From NCBI GenBank assembly GCA_017617655.1, contig JAFZVU010000008.1, positions 1-60,427 of the forward strand: a stretch of DNA of 60,427 nucleotides, written 5' to 3'. Under the pieces are notes generated by a model that had not been told where the DNA came from, did not search any database, and was given only the letters and a program-made list of their open reading frames with translations. The position numbers were made by a program, and so were the translations under genes. The first letter of the stretch is position 1; each line of letters opens with the position of its first letter. Source of the DNA: Bacteroidales bacterium. Its GTDB lineage: Bacteria; Bacteroidota; Bacteroidia; Bacteroidales; UBA932. Shown in pieces: positions 8,772-17,494 of this stretch.

Positions 8772-8803
8772 AAAAAAAGGTGACTCTTTCGAGCCACCTT
8801 TCT
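8771..8803 (-). terminator. Terminator after susCD
   Basis: On the minus strand, AAAGGTGGCT/AGTCACCTTT (one G-T pair) with a 6-nt loop followed by eight T, 22 nt past the susD stop. Confidence 0.85.
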
Positions 8804-8824
8804 TTATATACAGGTATGCAGGGA

Positions 8825-10876
8825 TTATCTTGAGTAACCAGGGTTCTGGTATGCCAAGATCTCTTCGTCTGACATATCGAGACCATTGAGCTGGCCAACA
8901 GGGATAGGACGGATGTAGTGTTTCTTCTGGATATCACGTTTCCATACCTTCTCCATAGTGTCGCCCTTGTTGTAGTCCTCACCCATCAGGTAGGTAGAGC
9001 ACCTCTCGATCCATGTCTGGGTACGAACGAGGTCATACCAACGGCGGTACTCAGCGAAGAACTCGCGGCTGTACTCGTCGAGGAGCCAGTCGATGTCGAT
9101 GGTTGCAGGGATTGCTGCAACGAGTTCAGCGCTGTAGTCGTAGTTGACTTCCTTAGCCTTGAGTGCGGTACCTTCGGCAACTGAGTGAGTCCACTTACCG
9201 GCACGTGCGCGGATGACTTTCATCATGTCATGAGCTGCCTGCTGGTTGCCAAGCTTAACGGCAGCCTCGGCTGCTACGAAGTAGAACTCTGCGAAACGTG
9301 AGATCACGTTGGGAGTCGGGTTACCGATGTTGGTCTGACCGTAAGAGTCGTCAGTCTTCAGGATACCTTTGTCAGTGGTCTCGGTAGTCAGCCAGATTGA
9401 CCTCTTCCAAGGACCTACGAAGTTACGACGGCCGATGTGGTTGTACTCGATAACGTATGCGTTCTCACCCTCCATAGTACCAGCACCGAATGAGTTGGCA
9501 CCGTTGGCGGCTGCACCGCGGTCTGAAGGATAGCTTACAAGACCATTAGTGTTGGGGATGAACTTCAGGACTGCTGCGTCTTTGGGGAGAACCTCACGCA
9601 TTGCACCATAAACAGTCTTCTTACCGATACGGGTAGCGTTCTGCTTGTAGGTCATGTTGAAGGTTACGTCAAGACGAGAGTCGCGACGGTCAGCGAAGGT
9701 CTTGTAGAACACGTCGTGTACGGGAGCCATACGAGCCCACGGACGACCGTAGCCCTGCTCACCGGCACGGCCGATGGCCTGAGCCTTGCCGCCTGTGAAC
9801 TGCTCTTTGCCGTTCACGATTGCAGTCGGTTTGTCATCGGTAGCGATCTGCAGGTTGGTGTAGTTCGGGTTCATCATCCAGAATGCTGAGTTCTGACCGT
9901 CACCGCCCTGATAGCCGGTAAGACCTGAACCGTTGTATTTCTGGTTTGCAGTAGTGTAGTCTGCGAACAGAAGAGCTTCCTTAGAGTAGAGGTTTGAACC
10001 TACCCAGAGGTCATAGTAAGTATCCTCGAGGGCGAACGGGCCAGGGTTGTTGATACCATCCATAGCTATCTGGTATGCTTTCTGGAACATGCCGTTAGCC
10101 TTTGAAGCGTCCCTTACCATTGCGTGGGTCTCACCGTCGAAGTTGGTTGATTTCTCAGGATAAGTGGGGATGCCTTTCGGGTTCTCGTTCCACCATGCGT
10201 AGGTCAGGTAAGCCTTGGCAAGGAACAGACGGGCTGTATTCTTGCAGACGGCACCGGTCTTACGGGGTGTGTCGGGAAGATTTGCTACTGCATACTCGAG
10301 GTCAGGAATGACGCATTTGTCATAGACCTCGTCTACAGTGTTACGATATGACTTTGTACTCGGGGCTGCATTGAATTTCAGCTCGCCTGAACCGAGGTCC
10401 AGGGGAACGCCTCCGAAAGTCTGTACGAGATAGAAGTAGTCCATTGCACGGAAGAAACGGGCTTCTGCAAGGAGTGATTCTGATACGCCGTTGGCCTCAC
10501 CGTTCTCAAGCACGCCGTTGGCGGTGTTGATGGCACGGTAGCACTGGGTCCACATACCAGAGCAGGGGTTGTCTGATGCAGACCACTGGGTGTCGCTGAC
10601 GTTCATATCAGCGATCTTGTGGCCTGAAGTGGCTGACTCAGCCCAAGTGTATTCATCTGTACCGGCTTCCTGATGGTCGATCATCATTTCATGGCCGAAA
10701 AGATACCTCAGATGAACATACATATAGGCAAGACCACCTTCCACGCCCTTGTCGCTGCTGAAGTAGCTGGGCTCGTAGATTGTTCTGGGATGCTCCTCCA
10801 GGATGCTGCTGCAGGATGCAAGCACAGATACGAGTACTGCTAATGTGGCAAATATTTTAATCTTTTTCATATTCAT
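8825..10876 (-). CDS. SusD/RagB family glycan-binding lipoprotein
   Basis: Surface lipoprotein of 683 residues that caps a SusC-type channel and binds oligosaccharide. The N-terminus (MNMKKIKIFATLAVLVSVLASC) ends in a lipobox with Cys22. The fold typical of SusD is suggested by the early helical region (CYRAINTANGVLENGE, LLAEARFFRAMDYFYLVQTFGGVPL) and the C-terminal ERRWYDLVR-like stretch (FFAEYRRWYDLVRTQ). It starts 5 nt after the susC stop, so the two are co-transcribed, and the operon ends at the terminator at 8771-8803. An alternative ATG lies two codons in. Paired with GH115, the glycan is probably a glucuronoxylan (inference). Confidence 0.95.
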   Translation of the reverse strand: MNMKKIKIFATLAVLVSVLASCSSILEEHPRTIYEPSYFSSDKGVEGGLAYMYVHLRYLFGHEMMIDHQEAGTDEYTWAESATSGHKIADMNVSDTQWSASDNPCSGMWTQCYRAINTANGVLENGEANGVSESLLAEARFFRAMDYFYLVQTFGGVPLDLGSGELKFNAAPSTKSYRNTVDEVYDKCVIPDLEYAVANLPDTPRKTGAVCKNTARLFLAKAYLTYAWWNENPKGIPTYPEKSTNFDGETHAMVRDASKANGMFQKAYQIAMDGINNPGPFALEDTYYDLWVGSNLYSKEALLFADYTTANQKYNGSGLTGYQGGDGQNSAFWMMNPNYTNLQIATDDKPTAIVNGKEQFTGGKAQAIGRAGEQGYGRPWARMAPVHDVFYKTFADRRDSRLDVTFNMTYKQNATRIGKKTVYGAMREVLPKDAAVLKFIPNTNGLVSYPSDRGAAANGANSFGAGTMEGENAYVIEYNHIGRRNFVGPWKRSIWLTTETTDKGILKTDDSYGQTNIGNPTPNVISRFAEFYFVAAEAAVKLGNQQAAHDMMKVIRARAGKWTHSVAEGTALKAKEVNYDYSAELVAAIPATIDIDWLLDEYSREFFAEYRRWYDLVRTQTWIERCSTYLMGEDYNKGDTMEKVWKRDIQKKHYIRPIPVGQLNGLDMSDEEILAYQNPGYSR

Positions 10877-10881
10877 CTTAA

Positions 10882-13800
10882 TTAGAATGACAGGTTAATA
10901 CCAAGCAGGTAGTTGATTGAGTTAGGAGTACCGGTTGCATTGGCTGAATAAGCACCGCCGTTGGTCATAGGACGCAGGCCAGTAGCCTTCATGAACGGAG
11001 AGTAAACAACGAACGGGTTCTGTACAGTCGTGTAGATACGGCAGTTGCGCAGACCGATGTTCTTCACAGCCTTGATGTTTGAAAGGTTGTAACCGAGGGT
11101 GATGGTGTTGATCATCACGTTGGTTCCACTGTAGCGAGATGCGCAACCCTGGTGGATAGGAGAGTCGTCGTTCTCAGCAAGTCCGCCGGGAGCGGGCCAG
11201 TGTGCACCTGTGTTCTCAGGAGTCCAGTAATCTACGAGGAGGTTACCGCGACGGCCTGACAGCTGGTTGCTATATGAATAGTGGGTGTTTGAAGTGTAGA
11301 TACCACCAATCTGGAAACCACCGACAACGTTCAGGTCGAAGCCCTTCCAGCTCAGGTTGGTGTTGAAACCGCCCTGGAGGATAGGCTCGTTGCTCTGGAT
11401 AACCTTGTCGGCATCACCGATCGGGAAGTTCGGAAGACCGTTCTCATCATAAAGAGGTAATTCATTACCGTCATTATCGTATCTGGGTCCCCAGTATTTA
11501 ACCTTGATCATACCTACGTTACCTGATCCCTCGAGGATCTTACGGGCGTCCTCTTCGTCAGCCTGCCAGATACCTACGTATTCATAGTCACGGAATGAGT
11601 TAACAGGATAACCTACATACCAGTTGTTACCGCGGTTCTCAGTCTGGCCTGATGCCAGTTCCACGATCTCGTTGTGGTTGTGTGCGAAGTTGATGCCTGC
11701 GCTCCAGTTGAAGCCGTCGCCGCGATGCTGGATGATGTTGGCGTTGAGGGTGAACTCGATACCGTTGTTCATGGTCTTACCTACGTTGGCAGTGTAGCTG
11801 CCCACACCGGCTGTCGGAGGAAGTGCTACGCTCTGCAGCAGGTCGGTGGTGAGCACGTGGTAGTACTCGAGGGTACCGTTCAGGCGGTTGTTGAGGAATG
11901 CGAAGTCGACACCGAAGTTCCAGGTCTCAGAATACTCCCAACCAAGGTTGTTGTTAGGAAGCTGAGATACATAGTAAGCATCGATCATGTCGCTGCCCAT
12001 GTTCACGTAAGATGTGCTCAGACGTCCGAGGGTTGAGTAAGCACCCACGGCCTGGTTTGAAGTCTGACCGTAACCGGCGCGGAGTTTCAGCATGTCAATC
12101 CATGATACGTTGTCCATGAAGTCCTCGTTGCTGATGTTCCAACCTACAGAAACTGCAGGATAGGTATGCCACTTGCGGCCCTCTGCCAGACGTGAAGATC
12201 CATCTGAACGGACCATGGCGGTGATCATGTATTTATTTGCATAGGTGTACATTGCACGGCCCATCCATGACATAAGACCGGTGTCGGTATATGAGCTGCT
12301 CAGTGAAGGAGTACCCTCGAAGTACTGCATCATGAAGTACTGCATGTAGTCGGCACCGATGTGGGTGATGCTGTAAGAACCGCTTGAGTTCTCAGTCCTC
12401 TCGACAGAGAACATGGCGGTCAGGGCGAGCTGATGCACGTCGTTGAAGGTCCGGTTGAATGAGAGAAGGTGCTCGAGATCCCAGCTGATGTTTTCACCGT
12501 GTGAACGTGAAGCAGATGCCGGGTTGGTCGGGATGTTGCTCAAAACACCCATACCGCGGTATGAACCGCCTTCTGAGAGACGGATGTTGGCACCGGCGTT
12601 CAGGCGGTATTTCAAACCTTTGAGGAACGGAGCCTCGACCTCGAGGTATGCGGTGTTGTATGCTGAATACCTCTTGGTTACGCTTACGTTGACGTCAGCG
12701 ACATCATACATCAAAGCGCGGGTCTTTGCTGTATAGTTGTTATCCTTAGGCATTACGAGGCCTTCGAGACGGGTGTTGTTTGCCACGTTGCCCTTGGCAG
12801 GGTCGATCCACGGGTTGATCATAGGGGTCAGGTCGGTCTGTGCACCGCCGGCGTTACCGAAGTTCTTGTTGAGACCCATGTTGGTAGAGAAGCCGAAGGT
12901 GAAGTATTTGCCGATGCCCTGGTCGATGCTGGCACGTACGTTGACGCGGTCGAAACCTTCAGTCGGGATGTTTGACTCTTCCCTGTAGTAGCTGAGACCG
13001 AATGAATAGTGACCGCCGTTGGTACCACCTGTTACAGTCAGGTTGTTCTGGATGGCGTAGCCGGGCTCGTAGTAGATGTCCTGCCAGTCTGTGTCATACA
13101 GATCCCTGTTCTCATCGGGGGTATCGTTGTACTTCTTGGCGAGGTCACGCATCGTGGTGTACTGTGCGGTGTTCATGTAAGGATACGGGATCCACTGCCT
13201 GTAGCTGGCGTAGCTGTTGAAGCTTACGCGTGCGGGCTGGCCCTGCTGGCCGTGCTCGGTGGTGATCATGATGACACCGTTGGCACCGCGGGAACCGTAG
13301 ATGGCGGTTGATGAGGCATCCTTCAATACGTCGATGCTCTTAACGTCATCGGTGTTGATGTCGTTGAGTGAGCCTGAGAAAGGAATACCGTCCAATACGA
13401 TCAGAGGGTCGTTGCTGGCAGAAAGCGAACGGGTACCACGGATACGGATACGCATTGTTGCACCGGGTGAGTTTGAGGTCTGCCTCATCTCGACACCGGC
13501 GATACGGCCCTGGAGAGCGTTGGTGATGTTACCTGCAGGAATCTGCCTGATCACCTCCTGGTTTACAGAAGAAATTGATCCGGTAACGTCTGAACGTTTG
13601 GCAGTACCGTAACCAATCACAACCGTCTCTTCCAGCATCTCCCTGTCCTCCTCGAGGGTGACATTGATGCTTGTACGGCCGTTTACAGGAACCTCAACGG
13701 TCTTGTAACCGATGAAAGACACCTGCAAAACTGCGTTGGAAGGAACTGTCAATTGGAATCCGCCGTCAGCGTCAGTAGTGACACCGTTGAGCGTACCTTT

Positions 13801-13962
13801 CTGAAGGACACTGGCGCCGATAACTGAAAGGCCCTCGGAATCCTTCACAACTCCTTTAACTATCACGTTCTGCGCGATTGCGCTCCATGTGAAGGCGCAA
13901 AGCACAAAAGCAACTGACAGTAACTTAAAGAAAGTTGACTTTTTGTTGAAGTTGTTTTCCAT
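10882..13962 (-). CDS. SusC/RagA family TonB-dependent outer-membrane transporter
   Basis: Outer-membrane importer of 1026 residues. Order: signal peptide (cleavage about A30/Q31), carboxypeptidase-like regulatory domain (about 32-105, with VIGASVLQKGTLNGVTTDADGGF), TonB box EETVVIGYG (111-119), plug domain (RGTRSLSASNDPLIVLDG, GANGVIMITT), then a 22-strand barrel ending in a C-terminal Phe (GINLSF). No STN domain, so no direct link to an anti-sigma factor is indicated. It is the first gene of the susCD pair. The 177 bases upstream hold no perfect TAnnTTTG on this strand. No regulator or other xylanase is present in the window, so this is a minimal polysaccharide utilisation locus. Confidence 0.96.
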   Translation of the reverse strand: MENNFNKKSTFFKLLSVAFVLCAFTWSAIAQNVIVKGVVKDSEGLSVIGASVLQKGTLNGVTTDADGGFQLTVPSNAVLQVSFIGYKTVEVPVNGRTSINVTLEEDREMLEETVVIGYGTAKRSDVTGSISSVNQEVIRQIPAGNITNALQGRIAGVEMRQTSNSPGATMRIRIRGTRSLSASNDPLIVLDGIPFSGSLNDINTDDVKSIDVLKDASSTAIYGSRGANGVIMITTEHGQQGQPARVSFNSYASYRQWIPYPYMNTAQYTTMRDLAKKYNDTPDENRDLYDTDWQDIYYEPGYAIQNNLTVTGGTNGGHYSFGLSYYREESNIPTEGFDRVNVRASIDQGIGKYFTFGFSTNMGLNKNFGNAGGAQTDLTPMINPWIDPAKGNVANNTRLEGLVMPKDNNYTAKTRALMYDVADVNVSVTKRYSAYNTAYLEVEAPFLKGLKYRLNAGANIRLSEGGSYRGMGVLSNIPTNPASASRSHGENISWDLEHLLSFNRTFNDVHQLALTAMFSVERTENSSGSYSITHIGADYMQYFMMQYFEGTPSLSSSYTDTGLMSWMGRAMYTYANKYMITAMVRSDGSSRLAEGRKWHTYPAVSVGWNISNEDFMDNVSWIDMLKLRAGYGQTSNQAVGAYSTLGRLSTSYVNMGSDMIDAYYVSQLPNNNLGWEYSETWNFGVDFAFLNNRLNGTLEYYHVLTTDLLQSVALPPTAGVGSYTANVGKTMNNGIEFTLNANIIQHRGDGFNWSAGINFAHNHNEIVELASGQTENRGNNWYVGYPVNSFRDYEYVGIWQADEEDARKILEGSGNVGMIKVKYWGPRYDNDGNELPLYDENGLPNFPIGDADKVIQSNEPILQGGFNTNLSWKGFDLNVVGGFQIGGIYTSNTHYSYSNQLSGRRGNLLVDYWTPENTGAHWPAPGGLAENDDSPIHQGCASRYSGTNVMINTITLGYNLSNIKAVKNIGLRNCRIYTTVQNPFVVYSPFMKATGLRPMTNGGAYSANATGTPNSINYLLGINLSF

Positions 13963-14115
13963 AAGTAATGCTTTAAGTTAATGATTAAGTTGTTTGTTAA
14001 TTGATTAATAATTAGGTAAGTATTTTAGTATTTCGATTTTTTTGTCTCGATTTTTCTATGTATCTTACAGGTAAATGGACTCCAAATCATTATGCAAGAT
14101 AGCAAATTTTGAAAC

Positions 14116-14138
14116 AATGGCAAAATAATTTCGCCATT
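14116..14138 (-). terminator. Weak hairpin downstream of the hydroxyacid dehydrogenase
   Basis: AATGGC/GCCATT (14116-14121 with 14133-14138) next to the stop at 14140, but the following minus-strand sequence GTTTCAAAATTT has no proper T run. The rest of the gap 13963-14139 is AT-rich and probably holds the susC promoter, though I see no clean motif. Confidence 0.3.
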
Positions 14139-14139
14139 A

Positions 14140-15072
14140 TTAGCAGCAAAAATCAGCAATATTCTTGGCTATACCTGCGACAAGACGCTTTCTTGCCTCG
14201 ATGCTGGCCCATGCAACATGGGGAGTAAGGCTCAGTTTTTCGGGGTGTTTCATGCACATAAAAGGATGGCCTTCGGGCAGCGGTTCGGCACTGAAAACGT
14301 CCAGTCCGGCCCCGGCGAGCAGCCCTTCGTCCAGGGCCCTGGCCAGGTCCGCTTCAACCACTATCCCTCCCCTGCCCATGTTCAGCAGGTATGCAGTGCG
14401 CTTCATCAAAGACAGCTCACGGTAGCCGACAAGGCCGTCCGTACGGGCGTTGAGAGGCGCGTGGACAGATATGACATCGCTGCGCGCCATCAGTTCGTCC
14501 AGCGGCAGCGAAGGATATTGCAAAGAATGATTTGTCCCGGAAGTGGAATAATAGCACACCTTCATTCCGAAGGCTTCGGCCACCTTCGCCACCCGGCTGC
14601 CGATAGTGCCGAGGCCGATGATTCCCAGTTCCTTTCCGTCAAGTTCGTGGAAAGCGATGTCCATACAGGTAAAGCTGGCGGAGCGGGAATAGAGGCCGTC
14701 CTTAACGAAACTGTCGTAATAACCCCTTCCCTGCACTAGCGTCAGCAGGTGCATGAAAGTGGTCTGGACAACGCTCTCGGTAGAATACGCGGCAACATTG
14801 CGGACAGGGATTCCGCGCGAGGCGGCATAATCCACGTCAATGTTGTTCACTCCCGTGGCTGCCTCGCAGATAAGCCTTAGCCGCGGGGCGGCGTCAATCT
14901 GTGCCTTGCCCACCTTGACTTTGTTGATGATTAGAACCTCGCAGTCCTGAATACGTTCGAAGACCTTTTCGGGCGGCGTGCTGTCATAGCACACCAGTTC
15001 GCCTAGGGCTACTATAGGTTCCAGTGATACGTCCTGCCCGAGAGTGGCAGAATCGAGGAAAACTATTTTCAT
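14140..15072 (-). CDS. D-2-hydroxyacid dehydrogenase (NAD-dependent)
   Basis: 310 residues with the two-lobed fold of D-isomer 2-hydroxyacid dehydrogenases. The Rossmann motif GLGTIGSRVA is at 153-162; the catalytic residues are visible as Arg234 in MGRGG, Glu263 in SAEPLPEGHP and His285 in TPHVAWAS. Family members reduce hydroxypyruvate, glyoxylate, glycerate or other 2-keto acids in the cytosol. The residue after the second strand (CYYSTSG) is neither the Asp of strict NAD enzymes nor an Arg, so cofactor preference is unclear. It lies 12 nt downstream of the UXS gene on the same strand, probably one transcript. Substrate not predictable; loosely glycerate-dehydrogenase-like. Confidence 0.9.
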   Translation of the reverse strand: MKIVFLDSATLGQDVSLEPIVALGELVCYDSTPPEKVFERIQDCEVLIINKVKVGKAQIDAAPRLRLICEAATGVNNIDVDYAASRGIPVRNVAAYSTESVVQTTFMHLLTLVQGRGYYDSFVKDGLYSRSASFTCMDIAFHELDGKELGIIGLGTIGSRVAKVAEAFGMKVCYYSTSGTNHSLQYPSLPLDELMARSDVISVHAPLNARTDGLVGYRELSLMKRTAYLLNMGRGGIVVEADLARALDEGLLAGAGLDVFSAEPLPEGHPFMCMKHPEKLSLTPHVAWASIEARKRLVAGIAKNIADFCC

Positions 15073-15084
15073 GAATAGTGGCTG

Positions 15085-16032
15085 CTATTTTTCTGTCCTG
15101 AGCAGTTCGTCGAAATAAGCGATTGTACGTACGAGACCTTCGCGAAGCGGAATTGTCGGTTCCCAGCCGAGGATCTCGCGGGCCTTGTCGATGACAGGCT
15201 TGCGCTGGGTGGGGTCGTCCGAAGGCAGAGGCTCGTATACCAGCTTCGACTTGGAGCCGGTAAGCTCTATTACAAGCTCGGCAAGCTGCTTGATGGTGAA
15301 CTCGCCGGGGTTACCTATATTAATGGGGCCAGTCACTTCGTCGCCGGTAGCCATCATTGCGATGAAGCCTCTGATGAGGTCGTCGCAATAGCAGAAACTG
15401 CGGGTCTGGCTGCCGTCTCCGTAGATGGTGATGTCCTTCCCCTTGAGGGCCTGGACTATGAAATTCGACACCACGCGGCCGTCGTTGGGATGCATGTTCG
15501 GGCCGTAGGTATTGAAAATCCTGACCACTTTTATGCGCACCCCGTTCTGACGGTGATAGTCGAAGAAAAGGGTTTCAGCGCAGCGCTTGCCCTCGTCGTA
15601 GCACGAACGGATGCCGATGGGATTGACGTTGCCCCAGTATGTTTCGGGCTGGGGATGCACCGAAGGGTCGCCGTACACCTCGCTGGTGGAAGCCTGCAGC
15701 ACCTTCGCCCCTGTCCTCTTGGCCAGCCCCAGCATATTGATGGCACCCATCACCGACGTCTGGACGGTTTTTATGGGGTCATACTGATAATGTATGGGAG
15801 AAGCCGGACAGGCCAGGTTGTATATCTCGTCCACTTCGAGGTTGGCCGGCATGGTGATGTCATGGCGGTAAAGCTCGAAATAAGGATTGTCCAGCAGTTT
15901 TACGACATTGCGTTTGCTTCCGGTAAAGAAGTTGTCCATACAGATCACTTCGTTGCCTTCGGCAAGCAGTTTTTCACAAAGGTGGGAACCGAGGAATCCG
16001 GCTCCGCCCGTAACCAGAATTTTTTTCATCAT
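15085..16032 (-). CDS. UDP-glucuronate decarboxylase (UDP-xylose synthase), SDR family
   Basis: Extended short-chain dehydrogenase of 315 residues that makes UDP-xylose from UDP-glucuronate. NAD motif TGGAGFLG (8-15), active-site triad Thr115/Ser116-Glu in STSEVYG and Tyr144-x3-Lys148 in [11 protein letters not shown]. The stretch [16 protein letters not shown] and [16 protein letters not shown] are hallmarks of the UXS subgroup rather than of UDP-glucose epimerase. The arginine expected to grip the carboxylate ([11 protein letters not shown]) is present. Start at 16032 gives MMKK; the second Met is equally possible. Divergent from a GT2 gene, suggesting it supplies sugar for surface glycans. 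Confidence 0.93.
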   Translation of the reverse strand: MMKKILVTGGAGFLGSHLCEKLLAEGNEVICMDNFFTGSKRNVVKLLDNPYFELYRHDITMPANLEVDEIYNLACPASPIHYQYDPIKTVQTSVMGAINMLGLAKRTGAKVLQASTSEVYGDPSVHPQPETYWGNVNPIGIRSCYDEGKRCAETLFFDYHRQNGVRIKVVRIFNTYGPNMHPNDGRVVSNFIVQALKGKDITIYGDGSQTRSFCYCDDLIRGFIAMMATGDEVTGPINIGNPGEFTIKQLAELVIELTGSKSKLVYEPLPSDDPTQRKPVIDKAREILGWEPTIPLREGLVRTIAYFDELLRTEK

Positions 16033-16068
16033 TGCGTTTTGCGATAAACGAAGGTACGAAAATATTAT

Positions 16069-16076
16069 TATTTTTG
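16069..16076 (+). promoter_or_regulatory. -7 motif for the GT2/DUF4954 operon
   Basis: TATTTTTG, a perfect TAnnTTTG, 19 nt before the ATG at 16096. A TTTG at 16038-16041 is upstream but the 27-bp spacer is longer than usual. Confidence 0.45.
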
Positions 16077-16095
16077 TGAATAATCATTTCTTCCG

Positions 16096-17091
16096 ATGTC
16101 ATATTTCTCGATTATCGTCCCGGTTTACAACAGGCCAGATGAAGTCCGCGGCCTGCTGGAGAGCCTGGCCTGCCAGAGCTGCAAAGATTTCGAGCTCGTC
16201 CTTGTAGAGGACGGCTCCGACGTGCCCTGCAAGGAAGTCGCCGACAGCTTTGAAGGCAAGATCGACATTAAATACTTTTATAAGGACAACGAAGGCCGCA
16301 GTGCTGCCCGCAACTACGGACTTGAGAGGGCCACTGGAGACTATTTCGTATTCTTCGACTCAGACTGCGTCATCCCGCCGGACTACTTCAAAGCCCTGAA
16401 GGAAGCCCTTGACAAGGATTATGTCCCTTGCTACGGAGGCCCTGACGCCGCCAGCGACGATTTCTCCGACCTGCAGAAGGCCATCAATTTCTCCATGACG
16501 TCCTTCCTCACCACCGGAGGCATCCGGGGCGGCAAGGTGCAGATGGAGAAGTTCGTCCCCCGCAGCTTCAACATGGGTTTCGCCCGTGAAGTCTGGGAGA
16601 AGGTAGGCGGCTTCCGCGAGATGCTTGCCGAAGACCTCGACTTGAGCATCCGCATCCGCAAGGCCGGTTTTCCCGGCAGGCTCATCCGCGAAGCTTTCGT
16701 ATACCACAAGAGACGCGTCAGCCTCAGGCGCTACGCCAAGCAGATGTACATGTTCGGCACCGGACGCGTAGGGCTCAAGCTCATCTGGCCGGAGTCGCTC
16801 AAGGCCGTACACTGTCTTCCCGCCCTGTTCCTGCTGGGCTGCATCTTCCTGTTAATATGCTCTTTCTTCAGATGGTGGGCGATCCTTCCGCTGGCCGCAT
16901 ACGTGCTGGCTCTCTGGATCAGCGCCCTCGTCAAGACGAAGAGCCTCAAGATAGCCTGCCTGTCGGTCGTAACTTCGTTCATCCAGCTGTTCTGCTATGG
17001 ATACGGCTTCATCAAGGCCTATATCTGGGAAGTGCTGCTTGGCCACGGCCGCAACGTCGGCAAAGAACTCAAAATGAGGAGGGAATCATAG
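16096..17091 (+). CDS. Glycosyltransferase family 2 with C-terminal membrane segments
   Basis: 331 residues. The GT-A fold is clear: [14 protein letters not shown] at the start, the nucleotide-binding acidic residues at 38-39 (VEDGS), the DxD motif as DSD at 88-90, and [15 protein letters not shown] as the ED acceptor-site motif. After about residue 235 come two or three hydrophobic helices ([16 protein letters not shown] and following), so it is anchored at the cytoplasmic face of the inner membrane. Family members transfer sugars from nucleotide donors to lipid or polysaccharide acceptors; donor and acceptor are unknown. It is the first of three tightly packed genes and lies opposite the UDP-xylose synthase, which hints at a sugar supply but does not prove it. 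Confidence 0.92.
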   Translation: MSYFSIIVPVYNRPDEVRGLLESLACQSCKDFELVLVEDGSDVPCKEVADSFEGKIDIKYFYKDNEGRSAARNYGLERATGDYFVFFDSDCVIPPDYFKALKEALDKDYVPCYGGPDAASDDFSDLQKAINFSMTSFLTTGGIRGGKVQMEKFVPRSFNMGFAREVWEKVGGFREMLAEDLDLSIRIRKAGFPGRLIREAFVYHKRRVSLRRYAKQMYMFGTGRVGLKLIWPESLKAVHCLPALFLLGCIFLLICSFFRWWAILPLAAYVLALWISALVKTKSLKIACLSVVTSFIQLFCYGYGFIKAYIWEVLLGHGRNVGKELKMRRES

Positions 17092-17493
17092 ATGCTGCTG
17101 CAACTTCAGGACGGTTCGGTGCTGGTTCCGCTGGTAATTGCGGAGCCTGACACAATCACAGGATATATATTGGACGACCCTGAGAGGAAAGAGGTGTCGG
17201 CTAGCTGGCAGGACGTGACTGCTTTCATGGGTTCCTACAATTTCGCGGAGGACGGAGACTTCGAGGTCCTCTGCAAGGACGGAGGCAGGCTGGTGCCCCT
17301 GCAGTTCGGACGTCCCTGCGACGCTTCGACCGAAGAGGGCGGCCCTTCCGACAAGATCTACGGCTACCGCGCCGACATGGTGGAGACCGATATAGTCGGC
17401 AAGCGGCTTATCCACCATCTTTCCGTAGCGGACATCGCCGGCATCAGCGGCGGCTACCGCTTCTCCCCTGTAATCAAAGATATCTTAGACTAA
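17092..17493 (+). CDS. Hypothetical protein between GT2 and DUF4954
   Basis: 133 residues, family not recognised. No signal peptide or membrane helix. It begins MLLQLQDGSVLVPLVI and alternates short beta-like strands with charged turns; there is a GGxxDKIYGYRADMVE-type central part and a C-terminus ending FSPVIKDILD. The ATG abuts the GT2 stop with no gap, and an AGGAGGG Shine-Dalgarno-like run lies inside the GT2 end (about 17079-17085), strong evidence for real translation in a lineage where such sites are often weak. DUF4954 starts 1 nt after its stop, so all three are one operon. Confidence 0.75.
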   Translation: MLLQLQDGSVLVPLVIAEPDTITGYILDDPERKEVSASWQDVTAFMGSYNFAEDGDFEVLCKDGGRLVPLQFGRPCDASTEEGGPSDKIYGYRADMVETDIVGKRLIHHLSVADIAGISGGYRFSPVIKDILD

Positions 17494-17494
17494 T

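Noticed and set aside
8731-8982. Longer N-terminus of the GH115 enzyme
   Set aside because: It would run into the SusD gene and lose the signal peptide at MKLFFLTIAM.
6064-13962. Full xylan utilisation locus
   Set aside because: Only SusCD and one GH115 are present; no xylanase, esterase or hybrid regulator in the window.
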